Positions 1-8,164 of a stretch of DNA of 64,000 bases are shown in pieces. A program made the position numbers and the translations under genes. Below the pieces are notes generated by a model. The model saw only the letters and a list, made by a program, of their open reading frames with translations. It was not told where the DNA came from and made no database searches. Location of the stretch: assembly GCF_021117425.1 (NCBI RefSeq), contig NZ_CP088298.1, positions 2,666,001 through 2,730,000 on the forward strand, read 5' to 3'. Source of the stretch: Brevibacterium zhoupengii. GTDB lineage: Bacteria > Actinomycetota > Actinomycetes > Actinomycetales > Brevibacteriaceae. How positions within the stretch are numbered: position 1 is the first letter of the stretch; every line of letters begins with the position of its first letter.

Positions 1-506
1 CCGTCCAGTTCAATGCCTTTGAGGCTGACCACCACGAGGGTGACAGCCGCTGCGGATATCGCAATGTCAGCGACATTGCAGATGAAAAACGATAGGTCGA
101 TGAAATCGACGACGGCGCCGTGCAGAAATCCCGGCTGCCGGAACAACCGGTCAACGAGGTTGCCGAACAGTCCCCCCAAGAGCAGACCGAGTCCGATGGC
201 CCAGGCCACGGAGCCCAACTTCCTCGACAACATGATGATCGCGACGAACACAGCAATTGCGATGAGGGGGAAGATCCAGGTCACACCGGAACCGAGTCCG
301 AGTGCTGCGCCTGGGTTCCGGTAGAAGTTGAACCCTGCCAGAGTGCCGATGACAGCGACAGGCTCTTGTCCTTCGAGGAATCTGACCGCGAGGAACTTCG
401 TGAACTGATCCACGATGAGGACGATCCCGGCAATGCCGAACAACATCCCGAGCATTCGGCGCCGCCGGGGTCGTGTCTCAGTGGCATCATCGTTCATTTG
501 GCTCAT
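1..506 (-). CDS. lspA: Lipoprotein signal peptidase II (3' end cut by window)
   Basis: Membrane aspartyl protease that removes signal peptides from prolipoproteins. The reading frame starts at ATG 506 (a second ATG lies at 497) and runs off the window at base 1, so the C-terminus is missing. Both catalytic-Asp motifs are visible: GNLVDR and, further on, CNVADIAIS, together with VVDFIDLSFF between them. Hydrophobic segments follow a short basic N-terminus (RPRRRRMLG). It lies downstream of wag31 in the same direction, but a hairpin at 577-610 separates them, so it may be only partly co-transcribed. In many actinobacteria a DksA/TraR-type gene sits between divIVA and lspA; none is present here. 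Confidence 0.95.
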   Translation of the reverse strand, partial: MSQMNDDATETRPRRRRMLGMLFGIAGIVLIVDQFTKFLAVRFLEGQEPVAVIGTLAGFNFYRNPGAALGLGSGVTWIFPLIAIAVFVAIIMLSRKLGSVAWAIGLGLLLGGLFGNLVDRLFRQPGFLHGAVVDFIDLSFFICNVADIAISAAAVTLVVVSLKGIELD

Positions 507-576
507 TCTAACTCACTGTTGATGGACGCGACGGCCCGGACGGAGCCGCTATGCGACATCTCACCCGGACACGAAC

Positions 577-610
577 AAGGCCCGGGATCTCCATGGAGTT
601 CCCGGACCTT
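577..610 (-). terminator. Hairpin after wag31
   Basis: A near-perfect inverted repeat whose arms read AAGGCCCGGGATCTCC and its complement with two mismatches. It lies 20 bases past the wag31 stop codon, on the side where that gene's transcript ends. There is no long U-tract, so it could also be an RNA-processing or attenuation hairpin before lspA. Confidence 0.6.
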
Positions 611-629
611 GCGTGTCTGCTGTGACGAA

Positions 630-1466
630 TCAGAGCTTGTGATTCGATGACGAACCGAAGGAGTTCCCGTCCAGGGTCTCCGGCGCCAGACTTGTCGAGT
701 TCTCGAGGTCGCGCAGCTGATCGTTGAGGTAGCTCTTGAGCCGCGTGCGGTACTGACGCTCGAAGTTCGAGAGCTGATCGATGGACCGCTCGAGGGTCGA
801 CTTCTGAGTTTCCAGGGTCGACAGGGTCTCATCGCGCTTGGTCTCGGCCTTGCCGACGATGTCCTTGGCTTCGGTCTCTGCGGACCTGATGAGTTCGTCG
901 CGGCGGCGTTCGCCTTCTGCCACATGCTCGTCGTGGACGCGCTGTGCCAAAGCGATGAGCCCGTGGGCGTCGCCGTCTCCGCTGCCGAGGCCCGAACCGA
1001 TGCCGAGGCCAGCGGCTGTGCCTGCTGCAGCAGCTGGTGCTGCGTTGCCGGCAGAAGCAGATTCTTTCGCTGCAGGAGACTGAGCGGAAGGTGCTGCTTC
1101 CTTGACTGCAGGTGCGGAAGGCTGTTCGGTGGTCTCCGGGACAGCAGGCGCTGCTGGGGACTGCGCCTGCTTCGGCGTTTCGGCAGCCTTCTGCGAGGAG
1201 GGAGCCGGCACCGCGGCAGGCATTGCCTGAGTGGCGTCGATGTCCTGAGCGGGTGCGGCAGCAGATGCTCCGCCGGCGTCGAGTTCCTTGACGCGCTGTT
1301 CGGCGGTGGAGAGCTTCTGACGAAGTTCGTCGTTCTCCTGGTAGAGACGGCGGATCTCTACGACTACCTCATCGAGGAAATCGTCGACTTCATCCTGGTC
1401 GTACCCGTCGCGGAACTTCACATGCTGGAACCGCTTGTTTACTACGTCTTCAGGCGTGAGCGCCAT
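630..1466 (-). CDS. wag31: DivIVA/Wag31 polar growth coiled-coil protein
   Basis: Scaffold that binds negatively curved membrane at poles and septa and recruits the polar elongation machinery. The 278-residue product starts with MALTPEDVVNKRFQ and continues GYDQDEVDDFLDEV, the conserved DivIVA lipid-binding N-terminus. A short coiled coil, an Ala/Pro/Gln-rich linker (about residues 75-165) and a long C-terminal coiled coil follow. Start ATG 1466 is chosen because AAAGGTGA sits just upstream and the family N-terminus begins there. The 262-bp upstream gap contains a possible -10 box TAGGCT (1606-1611, minus strand), which would give a leader of about 130 nt with an imperfect CTGCAG palindrome (1543-1561). 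Confidence 0.95.
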   Translation of the reverse strand: MALTPEDVVNKRFQHVKFRDGYDQDEVDDFLDEVVVEIRRLYQENDELRQKLSTAEQRVKELDAGGASAAAPAQDIDATQAMPAAVPAPSSQKAAETPKQAQSPAAPAVPETTEQPSAPAVKEAAPSAQSPAAKESASAGNAAPAAAAGTAAGLGIGSGLGSGDGDAHGLIALAQRVHDEHVAEGERRRDELIRSAETEAKDIVGKAETKRDETLSTLETQKSTLERSIDQLSNFERQYRTRLKSYLNDQLRDLENSTSLAPETLDGNSFGSSSNHKL

Positions 1467-1728
1467 GAGGTCACCTTTGGTCGATCTACATTCATTACGC
1501 TGCCGCCATAAAGACGGCTTCAACGTCACATTAGCGTAACACCTGCAGTTTTGTCCTGCAGAAATGCCGTGTCGCAATTTTCATATGACGAAGTTGTAAT
1601 AATCGAGCCTAGCAACACACGGAACTATTCAGCGAACTGAGGGCCATCTCAAGGCAGCCGCAGTGATGAGTGCAACAGTCATGTAACGAAGAGGAAACCT
1701 GCGCTGCGCATCAACTCAGCCGATCGTC

Positions 1729-2028
1729 TCAGGCGCTCACCCTCGAGAAGTTGAACAGAACCGATGCGAGGATCTGGATTCCGATCAGCAGCACGATGAA
1801 GCCCAGATCCAGTGAGATCTGCCCCAGACGCAGTGGTGGAATCACCTTGCGCAGGAGGCGCAGCGGCGGATCGGTCAGTGTGTACACGATCTCGGCGAGA
1901 ACCAGGAAGAAACCTGCAGGCTTCCATTCGCGTGAGAAGACCTGGACGAGGTCGAGGACGACTCGAGCCAGGAGAACATAGACGTAAAGACTGAGTGCCG
2001 TGCCGAGGATGTAGAAGATGATGGCCAC
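1729..2028 (-). CDS. yggT: YggT family membrane protein
   Basis: Small integral membrane protein of 99 residues with two hydrophobic regions (residues 3-25 and about 70-92) around a YggT-type core (DPPLRLLRKVIPPLRLG). Genes of this family sit between sepF and divIVA in actinobacteria and cyanobacteria and are linked to division or membrane placement; the biochemical role is not established. The start is GTG 2028 with GAGGAAA at good spacing. It belongs to the sepF-yggT-wag31 end of the dcw cluster. Confidence 0.9.
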   Translation of the reverse strand: MAIIFYILGTALSLYVYVLLARVVLDLVQVFSREWKPAGFFLVLAEIVYTLTDPPLRLLRKVIPPLRLGQISLDLGFIVLLIGIQILASVLFNFSRVSA

Positions 2029-2189
2029 GTGTTTCCTCGTGCCTTTCTTTGGTGCTTACCTGTCGATCCCCAGCTTATACGGTCGAGCTGAGGATGAGAT
2101 TAGAACGTCTGCGACCAGAGACCGGAGCGAGGCACGGACTGCGCAGCTTGAGTTCTGACCAGGAGAATTCAGCTCTGGTCGAACGGGGC

Positions 2190-2681
2190 TCAGCTCTGGT
2201 TGAAGAAGCTCGCCTGCGTGTCCGGATCGGACTCGTTCTCGCCGCTGACCTCGATGTCCTCCGGGGTGAGAAGAAACACCTTGTTGGTCACGCGTTCGAT
2301 TGAGCCGTGCAGGCCGAAGATCAGACCGGCAGAGAAGTCGACGAGACGCTTCGAGTTGTTCTCGTCCATCTCAGACAAGTTCATGATCACCGGGGTTCCC
2401 TCACGGAACGCGGCACCGATCACCATCGCGTCGTTGTAGCTGCGTGGGTGGATGGTCTTAATGCGGTTCATGGAAATTCCTGGCGCGGGAGAGTCGACTG
2501 GACGAATCGGTGACGGATGGATCGGCGTCACCTGGGCGGAGGGACGTTCCTCTTCTTCCTCGACATGATCGTCGACGGGCTCTTCGTAGGTGTCGATGAC
2601 CTCGCGGTCACGACGTTCGATGGGCTCGTCCTCTTCTTCGACGAAACCCAGGTATTCCAGCGTCTTCTTGATTGCTGACAT
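2190..2681 (-). CDS. sepF: SepF, FtsZ membrane anchor / septum formation
   Basis: SepF polymerises on the membrane and binds the FtsZ C-terminal tail; in actinobacteria lacking FtsA it is the main FtsZ anchor. The 163-residue protein has an N-terminal amphipathic stretch (MSAIKKTLEYLGF), an acidic linker, and the globular SepF domain from about residue 70 (HPRSYNDAMVIGAAFREG, then NKVFLLTPEDIEV). ATG 2681 is preceded by GAGGAGTGG. It follows pgeF with a 76-bp gap; the YggS/YlmE-type PLP protein gene that usually lies between them is absent. Confidence 0.95.
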   Translation of the reverse strand: MSAIKKTLEYLGFVEEEDEPIERRDREVIDTYEEPVDDHVEEEEERPSAQVTPIHPSPIRPVDSPAPGISMNRIKTIHPRSYNDAMVIGAAFREGTPVIMNLSEMDENNSKRLVDFSAGLIFGLHGSIERVTNKVFLLTPEDIEVSGENESDPDTQASFFNQS

Positions 2682-2757
2682 TTTTCCACTCCTCGGCCTT
2701 CGGCACTTCCTCGCCTGCCGCCAAACTATCTCAACAGACCGGCCTGGCGGGTGTGTC

Positions 2758-3516
2758 TCATGGGTGTGTCGTGGGGATTTCTTCCTGGAGCCAGACCACG
2801 CCGGCGAATCTGCCTGTGCTGTGATGCCTGCGATAGGAGAACAGATCTTCGGACTCGCGGGTGCAGGTGCGTGAGAAATGGTCGATGTGCACGTCCTCCC
2901 GACGCAGCTGTTCGGCCACTGCCCCCGCGACGTCGAGTGCCGGTGTCCCGGTCACCGACACCGAGGCGGCCACCGGCTCAAGTGCAGCGACTTCGTCCCT
3001 CATTGCGGCAGGGACTTCGTAGCACCGTGGGCATACCGAGGGGCCGATGATCGCGTGGATGTTCGCGGCACCCAGGTCTCGCATATGGGTCACCGTCTCC
3101 GCCACCACGCCTGCGGCCATTCCGGGGCGTCCGGCATGAATCGCGCCGATGACTCCGGCGTTAGGGTCCGCGAGCATGATCGGTGTGCAGTCTGCCACCA
3201 TGATGGCCAAGCCGATGCCACCGTGTGTGGTGACCTGGGCATCTGCCGTAGTGGGAGCTTCGCGGAGCTGCTCCGGTGACTCGATGGTGTGCACGTTGGT
3301 TCCGTGAACCTGGGACACGAAGCTCAGTCGTTCTCCTCTCAGCCCGAGGACCTGGGCCAGAGCGGCTCGGTTCGCTGCGACCAGTTCGTCGTCATCGCCG
3401 ACGTGTCGCGCCAGGTTGAACGATGACAGGTCTCCTCTCGAGTAACCGCCGTGCCGGTCGGTGAACGCCACATGGGCGCTCACCCTACCGGGCACGACGA
3501 ATCTCGAGTGCAGCAT
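2758..3516 (-). CDS. pgeF: PgeF / laccase-domain (YfiH) protein
   Basis: Member of the YfiH/YlmD family, described as peptidoglycan-editing (removing wrongly incorporated residues from UDP-MurNAc) and as a purine nucleoside phosphorylase-like enzyme. The 252 residues contain the conserved metal-site motifs SFVSQVHGTNV, MVADCTPIML and GAIHAGRPG, then CPRCYEVP. ATG 3516 is one base after the ftsZ stop (TAAGATG), so translation is probably coupled to ftsZ. Which of the two biochemical roles applies here cannot be told from sequence. Confidence 0.9.
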   Translation of the reverse strand: MLHSRFVVPGRVSAHVAFTDRHGGYSRGDLSSFNLARHVGDDDELVAANRAALAQVLGLRGERLSFVSQVHGTNVHTIESPEQLREAPTTADAQVTTHGGIGLAIMVADCTPIMLADPNAGVIGAIHAGRPGMAAGVVAETVTHMRDLGAANIHAIIGPSVCPRCYEVPAAMRDEVAALEPVAASVSVTGTPALDVAGAVAEQLRREDVHIDHFSRTCTRESEDLFSYRRHHSTGRFAGVVWLQEEIPTTHP

Positions 3517-3517
3517 C

Positions 3518-4708
3518 TTACTTCAGGAAATCCGGAATATCGAGGTCGTTGTCGAAGCTCGATGATGTGGATGTGCTGCGCTCGTTGGGCAGTGAGGTCG
3601 GGATCTGATGGTCCTCGTTGCGAGGTTCAGGCTCGACCGCTGCCGCTGGCGCCGCGGGCTCAGCATCTTCTGCTGGTGGTGCGGATTCGATGTCCGAGGG
3701 ATTCGTTGCCATCGGGATCGAGGCGGGAGCAGCCTCGGCTGGAGCTGATTCCTGTCCGGCGACGGTGTTGTCGAACCCGGCGGCGATGACAGTGACGCGG
3801 CATTCGTCGCCGATGTTGTCATCGATGACTGCACCGAAGATGATGTTGGCTTCGGGATGTGCCGCTTCCTGCACCAGACGAGCAGCCTCGTTGACCTCGA
3901 ACAGTCCCAGGTCAGCACCGCCCTGGATGCAGAAGAGCACACCGTGGGCACCGTCGATGCTGGCTTCGAGCAGAGGCGATGCAATGGCGGACTCGGCGGC
4001 CTGGACGGCACGGTCATCGCCAGTGGCGGCTCCGATGCCCATGAGCGCGGTTCCGGCGTCCTGCATCACCGACTTCACGTCGGCGAAGTCGAGGTTGATC
4101 AGGCCGGGGACGGAGATCAGGTCGGTGATGCCCTGGACACCCGAGCGCAGGACCTCATCGGCCGAACGGAACGCGTCGACGACGGAGACGCTGCGGTCTG
4201 AGATCGAGAGCAGGCGATCGTTGGGGATGACGATGAGGGTGTCGACTTCTTCGCGCAGTGCTGCGATACCTGCTTCGGCCTGCGCGGAACGGCGACGTCC
4301 CTCGAAGGTGAAGGGGCGGGTGACGACACCGATCGTCAGTGCTCCCAGTGATCGTGCGACTCGAGCGACGACAGGGGCCGCGCCCGTACCGGTTCCGCCG
4401 CCTTCACCGGCGGTGACGAAGACCATGTCGGCACCCTCGAGTGCGTCGCGGATGGCTTCCTCGCTGGAGTCTGCGGCCTTCCGGCCGATCTCCGGATCAG
4501 CACCGGCACCGAGTCCACGAGTCTGGTCGCGGCCGATCTCCAGCTTCACATCTGCGTCCGAGAGCACGAGTGCCTGGGCGTCCGTGTTGATCGCGATGAA
4601 CTCCACGCCGCGCAGTCCGACGTCGATCATCCTCTGAACAGCGTTGACACCACCGCCGCCGGTACCGGCAACTTTGATATCCGCTCCGGATTGTGGGAAT
4701 TCAGCCAA
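3518..4708 (-). CDS. ftsZ: FtsZ, tubulin-like division GTPase
   Basis: Polymerising GTPase that forms the Z ring. The 396-residue product carries the tubulin signature GGGTGTG (residues 103-109), the T7-loop region [11 protein letters not shown], an Ala/Glu/Pro-rich linker and the C-terminal tail DLDIPDFLK that binds SepF. No ATG fits: TTG 4708 is preceded by AAAGAGGA at correct spacing and gives the usual N-terminal length, whereas reading further upstream adds 44 implausible residues. The first nucleotide loop reads [12 protein letters not shown] rather than the common actinobacterial [13 protein letters not shown] candidate own promoter lies at 4780-4809. Confidence 0.97.
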   Translation of the reverse strand: MAEFPQSGADIKVAGTGGGGVNAVQRMIDVGLRGVEFIAINTDAQALVLSDADVKLEIGRDQTRGLGAGADPEIGRKAADSSEEAIRDALEGADMVFVTAGEGGGTGTGAAPVVARVARSLGALTIGVVTRPFTFEGRRRSAQAEAGIAALREEVDTLIVIPNDRLLSISDRSVSVVDAFRSADEVLRSGVQGITDLISVPGLINLDFADVKSVMQDAGTALMGIGAATGDDRAVQAAESAIASPLLEASIDGAHGVLFCIQGGADLGLFEVNEAARLVQEAAHPEANIIFGAVIDDNIGDECRVTVIAAGFDNTVAGQESAPAEAAPASIPMATNPSDIESAPPAEDAEPAAPAAAVEPEPRNEDHQIPTSLPNERSTSTSSSFDNDLDIPDFLK

Positions 4709-4779
4709 GTCGGTTCCTCTTTCGGCGCATCGTCCACGCATCATCTGCGTGCAAATTCGAAAAGTCTTCTTTGCCCTGA

Positions 4780-4809
4780 GGCTATTGTCCGGGGCAACAC
4801 CACTGCAAC
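4780..4809 (-). promoter_or_regulatory. Candidate ftsZ promoter
   Basis: On the minus strand TTGCAG (4804-4809) and TAGCCT (4780-4785) are separated by 18 bases, in the 190-bp gap between ftsQ and ftsZ. The -10 fits the actinobacterial TANNNT pattern. Dedicated ftsZ promoters are known in other actinobacteria; this one is a visual match only. Confidence 0.35.
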
Positions 4810-4898
4810 CATTCTCGCCGGAGTGTCGGACATCGGCCAAACTTCAGCCCCGGTGTGTCGGCGGCAATGAGCGGCAACTGCTCCGGAATCGACGCTTT

Positions 4899-5654
4899 TC
4901 AGTTCGTCACGGGCACAGAGGGAACAGAGACGTCGATTTCGGTGCGTCCGTCTGCCGCCAGCTGCAGTGCGGTGCGCATCTTCAGGCTGGCGCTCGAGTC
5001 GTCTCCGAAGACTACTTTCGCCTTTGCCTTTCCGGTGTCGATGACCCCTGAGAGGTTCTTCTCGTCCTTGGCCTGGATCGAGTGCAGGTCGGAACGCAGC
5101 TGTGGTCGCAGCTCGGCCATGAATCGGATCACGGCGGCGACTGTCTCCTCATCGGGTGCACCGCCGGAGGCTTTGAGCACGGTCACGCCCTTCGGCGCCT
5201 TCTTGACTGTGCCCAGGTTGACGGCTTCGTCGTCGAAGAGCTCGAATCCGTCACTGGTGGTGATCGCCAGAACCGGGTCCCTGTCGGTGATTTCGATGCT
5301 CAGGCTGCGCGGACCCGAATAGTGCACCGAGGCCTTCTTCGCACGAGGGAACTCCTTGAGTACGTTCTTCTCCACTGCTCCCGGCCGGACCTGGGGAAGC
5401 GGTGTGCCGCCGGCGGTGCGAAGAACCTCTGCGGAGACCTTGTCGCCGTCGACCAGGCGGCTGTCTTTGACGCTGACCTTGTCCAACGCCAGCAGGGGTG
5501 AGAACCAGAGCACGGCGACGACGATGAGGACTGCGGCGACTGCGCCGATGAGGATCAGTCGGGAGCGCCACACCTGTCTCCGTCGGGCACGGATGACCCC
5601 GGTGAGGTCCGCGGTCGAGTTGTCATCGGTGCGCGGTTCGGGAAGGGGCACCAC
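4899..5654 (-). CDS. ftsQ: FtsQ, divisome POTRA protein
   Basis: Bitopic divisome protein linking early and late division proteins. It has 251 residues: a cytoplasmic basic stretch (RARRRQVW), one membrane span (about residues 31-53, LILIGAVAAVLIVVAVLWF), a POTRA domain (LDKVSVKDSRLVDGDKV) and the FtsQ beta domain. GTG 5654 lies five bases past the murC stop, so coupling is likely. The 190-bp gap to ftsZ is the largest inside the core cluster. Confidence 0.93.
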   Translation of the reverse strand: MVPLPEPRTDDNSTADLTGVIRARRRQVWRSRLILIGAVAAVLIVVAVLWFSPLLALDKVSVKDSRLVDGDKVSAEVLRTAGGTPLPQVRPGAVEKNVLKEFPRAKKASVHYSGPRSLSIEITDRDPVLAITTSDGFELFDDEAVNLGTVKKAPKGVTVLKASGGAPDEETVAAVIRFMAELRPQLRSDLHSIQAKDEKNLSGVIDTGKAKAKVVFGDDSSASLKMRTALQLAADGRTEIDVSVPSVPVTN

Positions 5655-5659
5655 TGCGT

Positions 5660-7060
5660 TCAGGCCTCCAGCGCGGTGAGCAGCTCAGGGCCGAGGATCG
5701 TCACATCCCCGGCGCCGAGGGTGAGTACGAGGTCGCCGGGGCGCACTCGTGCCGCCACGTACGGCACTGCTTCGCTGAAGGACTCGACGAAGGTCACGTT
5801 CTCGTGTGGGACACGATCGGCGATGAGTGCACCGGTGACACCTGGCACGGGGTCCTCCCGGGCGGGGAACACGTCGAGGACGACCACCTCGTCGGCAAGA
5901 CCGAGCGCCTCGCCGAATTCGGTCCGGAACTCCATCGTGCGTGAGTACAGATGCGGTTGGAAGATCGCCCACACCCGACCTTCGTCGGTGACGACCCCGC
6001 GGGCCGCGCTGAGCACGGCGCGAAGCTCAGTCGGGTGGTGGGCATAGTCGTCGATGACGCGCACTCCCGCGGCGATTCCGCGTTCTTCGAAACGGCGCCG
6101 AGTTCCTCCATAGCCTCCGAGCCCGCTGGCCGCCTTGACCACGTCGGCACCGAGGCTGTGGGCGACGGCGATCGCAGCCGTCGCGTTGAGGGCGTTGTGG
6201 GTGCCCGGCTGCCGCAGTGCCACCGGCAAGGGCTCTGCCTGTCCCGGGATGTCGAGAACGAATTCCGAGACCAGACCAGATTGAAGTTCGCGCAGTCGCA
6301 CATCTGCTGACTCCGCGGTGCCGTAGAGGATGACCGATGTTCCCTGCGCCCGAGCCTGCTGTGCGACGTCGAGCGAACCAGGGTCATCTGCGCAGGCGAT
6401 GATGGTGCCCCCGTCGGCGCCGATCCCGGCACAGAATTCGACGAACGCCTCCCGCACCTTCTCCGGGGTCCCGTAGTAGTCCAGGTGGTCCGCTTCGACG
6501 TTGGTGAGGATGCCGACGGTGGGTTCGTAGAGCAGGAAGGAGCCGTCAGATTCGTCGGCTTCTGCCACGAAGACGTCTCCGGTCCCCAGGTGAGCGTTGG
6601 TGCCCGTGGTTGAGAGCACTCCCCCGATGACGAACGAGGGGTCGAGCCCACACGCCTGCAGCGCGACGGTCGTCATTGACGTCGTTGTGGTCTTGCCATG
6701 GGTTCCGGCCACAGCCACAGCCCGTTTGCCCGCCATCAGCGAGGCCAAGGCACCCGAGCGATGCAGGATCCGCAAACCCCTGCGTTCAGCTTCGACGAGT
6801 TCGGGATTGTCCTTGCGGATGGCTGAGGAGATGACCAGGGTGTCGGCCTCGCCGAGGTTGTCCGCCGAGTGTCCGATCTCGACTCTGGCGCCCAGCGTCC
6901 GCAGTACGTCGACGACTGCTGACCCCTTGGCATCGGAACCGGAGACGGCGACGCCGTTCATGACCATGATCCGTGCGATCCCGGACATGCCCGAACCGCC
7001 GATTCCGATGAAGTGGACGGCACCGAGTTCTGTGGCCGGGACGATTTCAGGTGTGGACAT
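5660..7060 (-). CDS. murC: UDP-N-acetylmuramate--L-alanine ligase
   Basis: Adds L-Ala to UDP-MurNAc using ATP, the first Mur ligase step in the cytoplasm. The 466 residues contain the N-terminal Rossmann motif IGIGGSGMSG (18-27), the ATP P-loop AGTHGKTTTT (119-128), EADESDGSF and the C-terminal DDYAHHPTE motif. ATG 7060 is preferred over TTG 7066 because GAGG is six bases upstream of it; the choice changes only two residues. The murG stop codon lies at 7063-7065, just upstream. Confidence 0.96.
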   Translation of the reverse strand: MSTPEIVPATELGAVHFIGIGGSGMSGIARIMVMNGVAVSGSDAKGSAVVDVLRTLGARVEIGHSADNLGEADTLVISSAIRKDNPELVEAERRGLRILHRSGALASLMAGKRAVAVAGTHGKTTTTSMTTVALQACGLDPSFVIGGVLSTTGTNAHLGTGDVFVAEADESDGSFLLYEPTVGILTNVEADHLDYYGTPEKVREAFVEFCAGIGADGGTIIACADDPGSLDVAQQARAQGTSVILYGTAESADVRLRELQSGLVSEFVLDIPGQAEPLPVALRQPGTHNALNATAAIAVAHSLGADVVKAASGLGGYGGTRRRFEERGIAAGVRVIDDYAHHPTELRAVLSAARGVVTDEGRVWAIFQPHLYSRTMEFRTEFGEALGLADEVVVLDVFPAREDPVPGVTGALIADRVPHENVTFVESFSEAVPYVAARVRPGDLVLTLGAGDVTILGPELLTALEA

Positions 7061-7062
7061 GT

Positions 7063-8163
7063 TCAACCTCTCAGAACGCGGGTGACGATTGTGGCCATGG
7101 TGGCCGCGGCGTTGGTCGGATAGTGCAGGTCGAGGGCAGCTGCGCTCATGGCGTCCAAGCGGGCTCGGTCGTTCACCAGCGGCAGTATCTGATCGGTCAC
7201 GGTCGACGGGGAGAATTCCGCATTGTCGACGAGCTGTGATGCTCCGGCTTTGACGCTGCCTGCTGCGTTGAGGCGCTGTTCGCCGTTGCCGATGGCCAGG
7301 GGAACATAGAGGGCGGGCACCCCGACCACGGTGGCTTCGGAGACGGTGGCGGCACCTGAACGCGCCACGAGCAGGTCCGCGACCGCGTATGCCCTGTGCA
7401 TTCCGTCGACGTAGTCGACGACGTGATAGTCAGGCAGCTGGGCAGCGGCCTCGCGCAGGGCGTCGTCCTTGCCGGCTCCGGTGATGTGCAGGACCTGGAC
7501 CCCGGCGTCCTGGCACAGTGGTGCCGCGGCGAGGAAGGCGTCGTTGATGCGCTGTGCCCCAGAGGACCCGCCGGTCACGACCAGGACGGGTTTGTCATCC
7601 CTCAGACCGAGGTCGGCCCGCCATGCCTGTCGTTGGGCGGAGTCGCTGCGGTCCAGTGTGGCGATCTCGGTCGGCATCGGCATGCCGACCAGCGTGGAAT
7701 TGCGCAGCTTCGTGTCGGGGAATGTGACCCCGACCAGTCCCGGCTTGGTCAGGGCCGCGCCGAGGCGGTTCGCCATTCCGGGCTTCGCATTGGCTTCGTG
7801 GACGAGCAGTGGGATCTTCGCCTGCTTGGCTGCGATGAACGCCGGAGGGCAGACGTACCCGCCGACTCCGACCACAGCCTTGACGTCACGCTCGGCGATG
7901 ATCTTCTTGACGTGGGAGATATTGGCGGCGAATCGTTTGGGGAACTTCAGCGCGGCGGGCGAGATCGAACGCGGCATGGGAACCTTGTCGATGGTGAGGA
8001 GTTCGAAGCCGGCCTTCGGAACGATGTCGGCTTCGAGCCCGTCCGCGGTTCCCAGCGCGAAGACGTCCCACTCGGGATGGCTGGCGCGCAGTTCACGGCC
8101 GATCGCCAGCATGGGCGATATGTGTCCGGTGGTGCCTCCACCGGCGAGGAGAATGCTCGTCAT
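7063..8163 (-). CDS. murG: MurG, lipid II-forming GlcNAc transferase
   Basis: Transfers GlcNAc from UDP-GlcNAc to lipid I on the inner membrane face, giving lipid II. The 366 residues show the GT28 motifs LLAGGGTTGHISPML near the N-terminus and VTGGSSGAQRIND in the second half, then the SGAATVSEATVVGVPALYVP region that binds the donor. Start ATG 8163 overlaps the region of the ftsW stop (TGA 8165-8167), with GAAGTGAG as ribosome site. Confidence 0.96.
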   Translation of the reverse strand: MTSILLAGGGTTGHISPMLAIGRELRASHPEWDVFALGTADGLEADIVPKAGFELLTIDKVPMPRSISPAALKFPKRFAANISHVKKIIAERDVKAVVGVGGYVCPPAFIAAKQAKIPLLVHEANAKPGMANRLGAALTKPGLVGVTFPDTKLRNSTLVGMPMPTEIATLDRSDSAQRQAWRADLGLRDDKPVLVVTGGSSGAQRINDAFLAAAPLCQDAGVQVLHITGAGKDDALREAAAQLPDYHVVDYVDGMHRAYAVADLLVARSGAATVSEATVVGVPALYVPLAIGNGEQRLNAAGSVKAGASQLVDNAEFSPSTVTDQILPLVNDRARLDAMSAAALDLHYPTNAAATMATIVTRVLRG

Positions 8164-8164
8164 C

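Noticed and set aside
3618..4637. Long plus-strand frame antisense to ftsZ
   Set aside because: High GC gives long antisense frames; composition (Ser/Arg/Ala-rich) and lack of homology mark it as a shadow. The same applies to the long plus-strand frames opposite ftsW, murD and murE.
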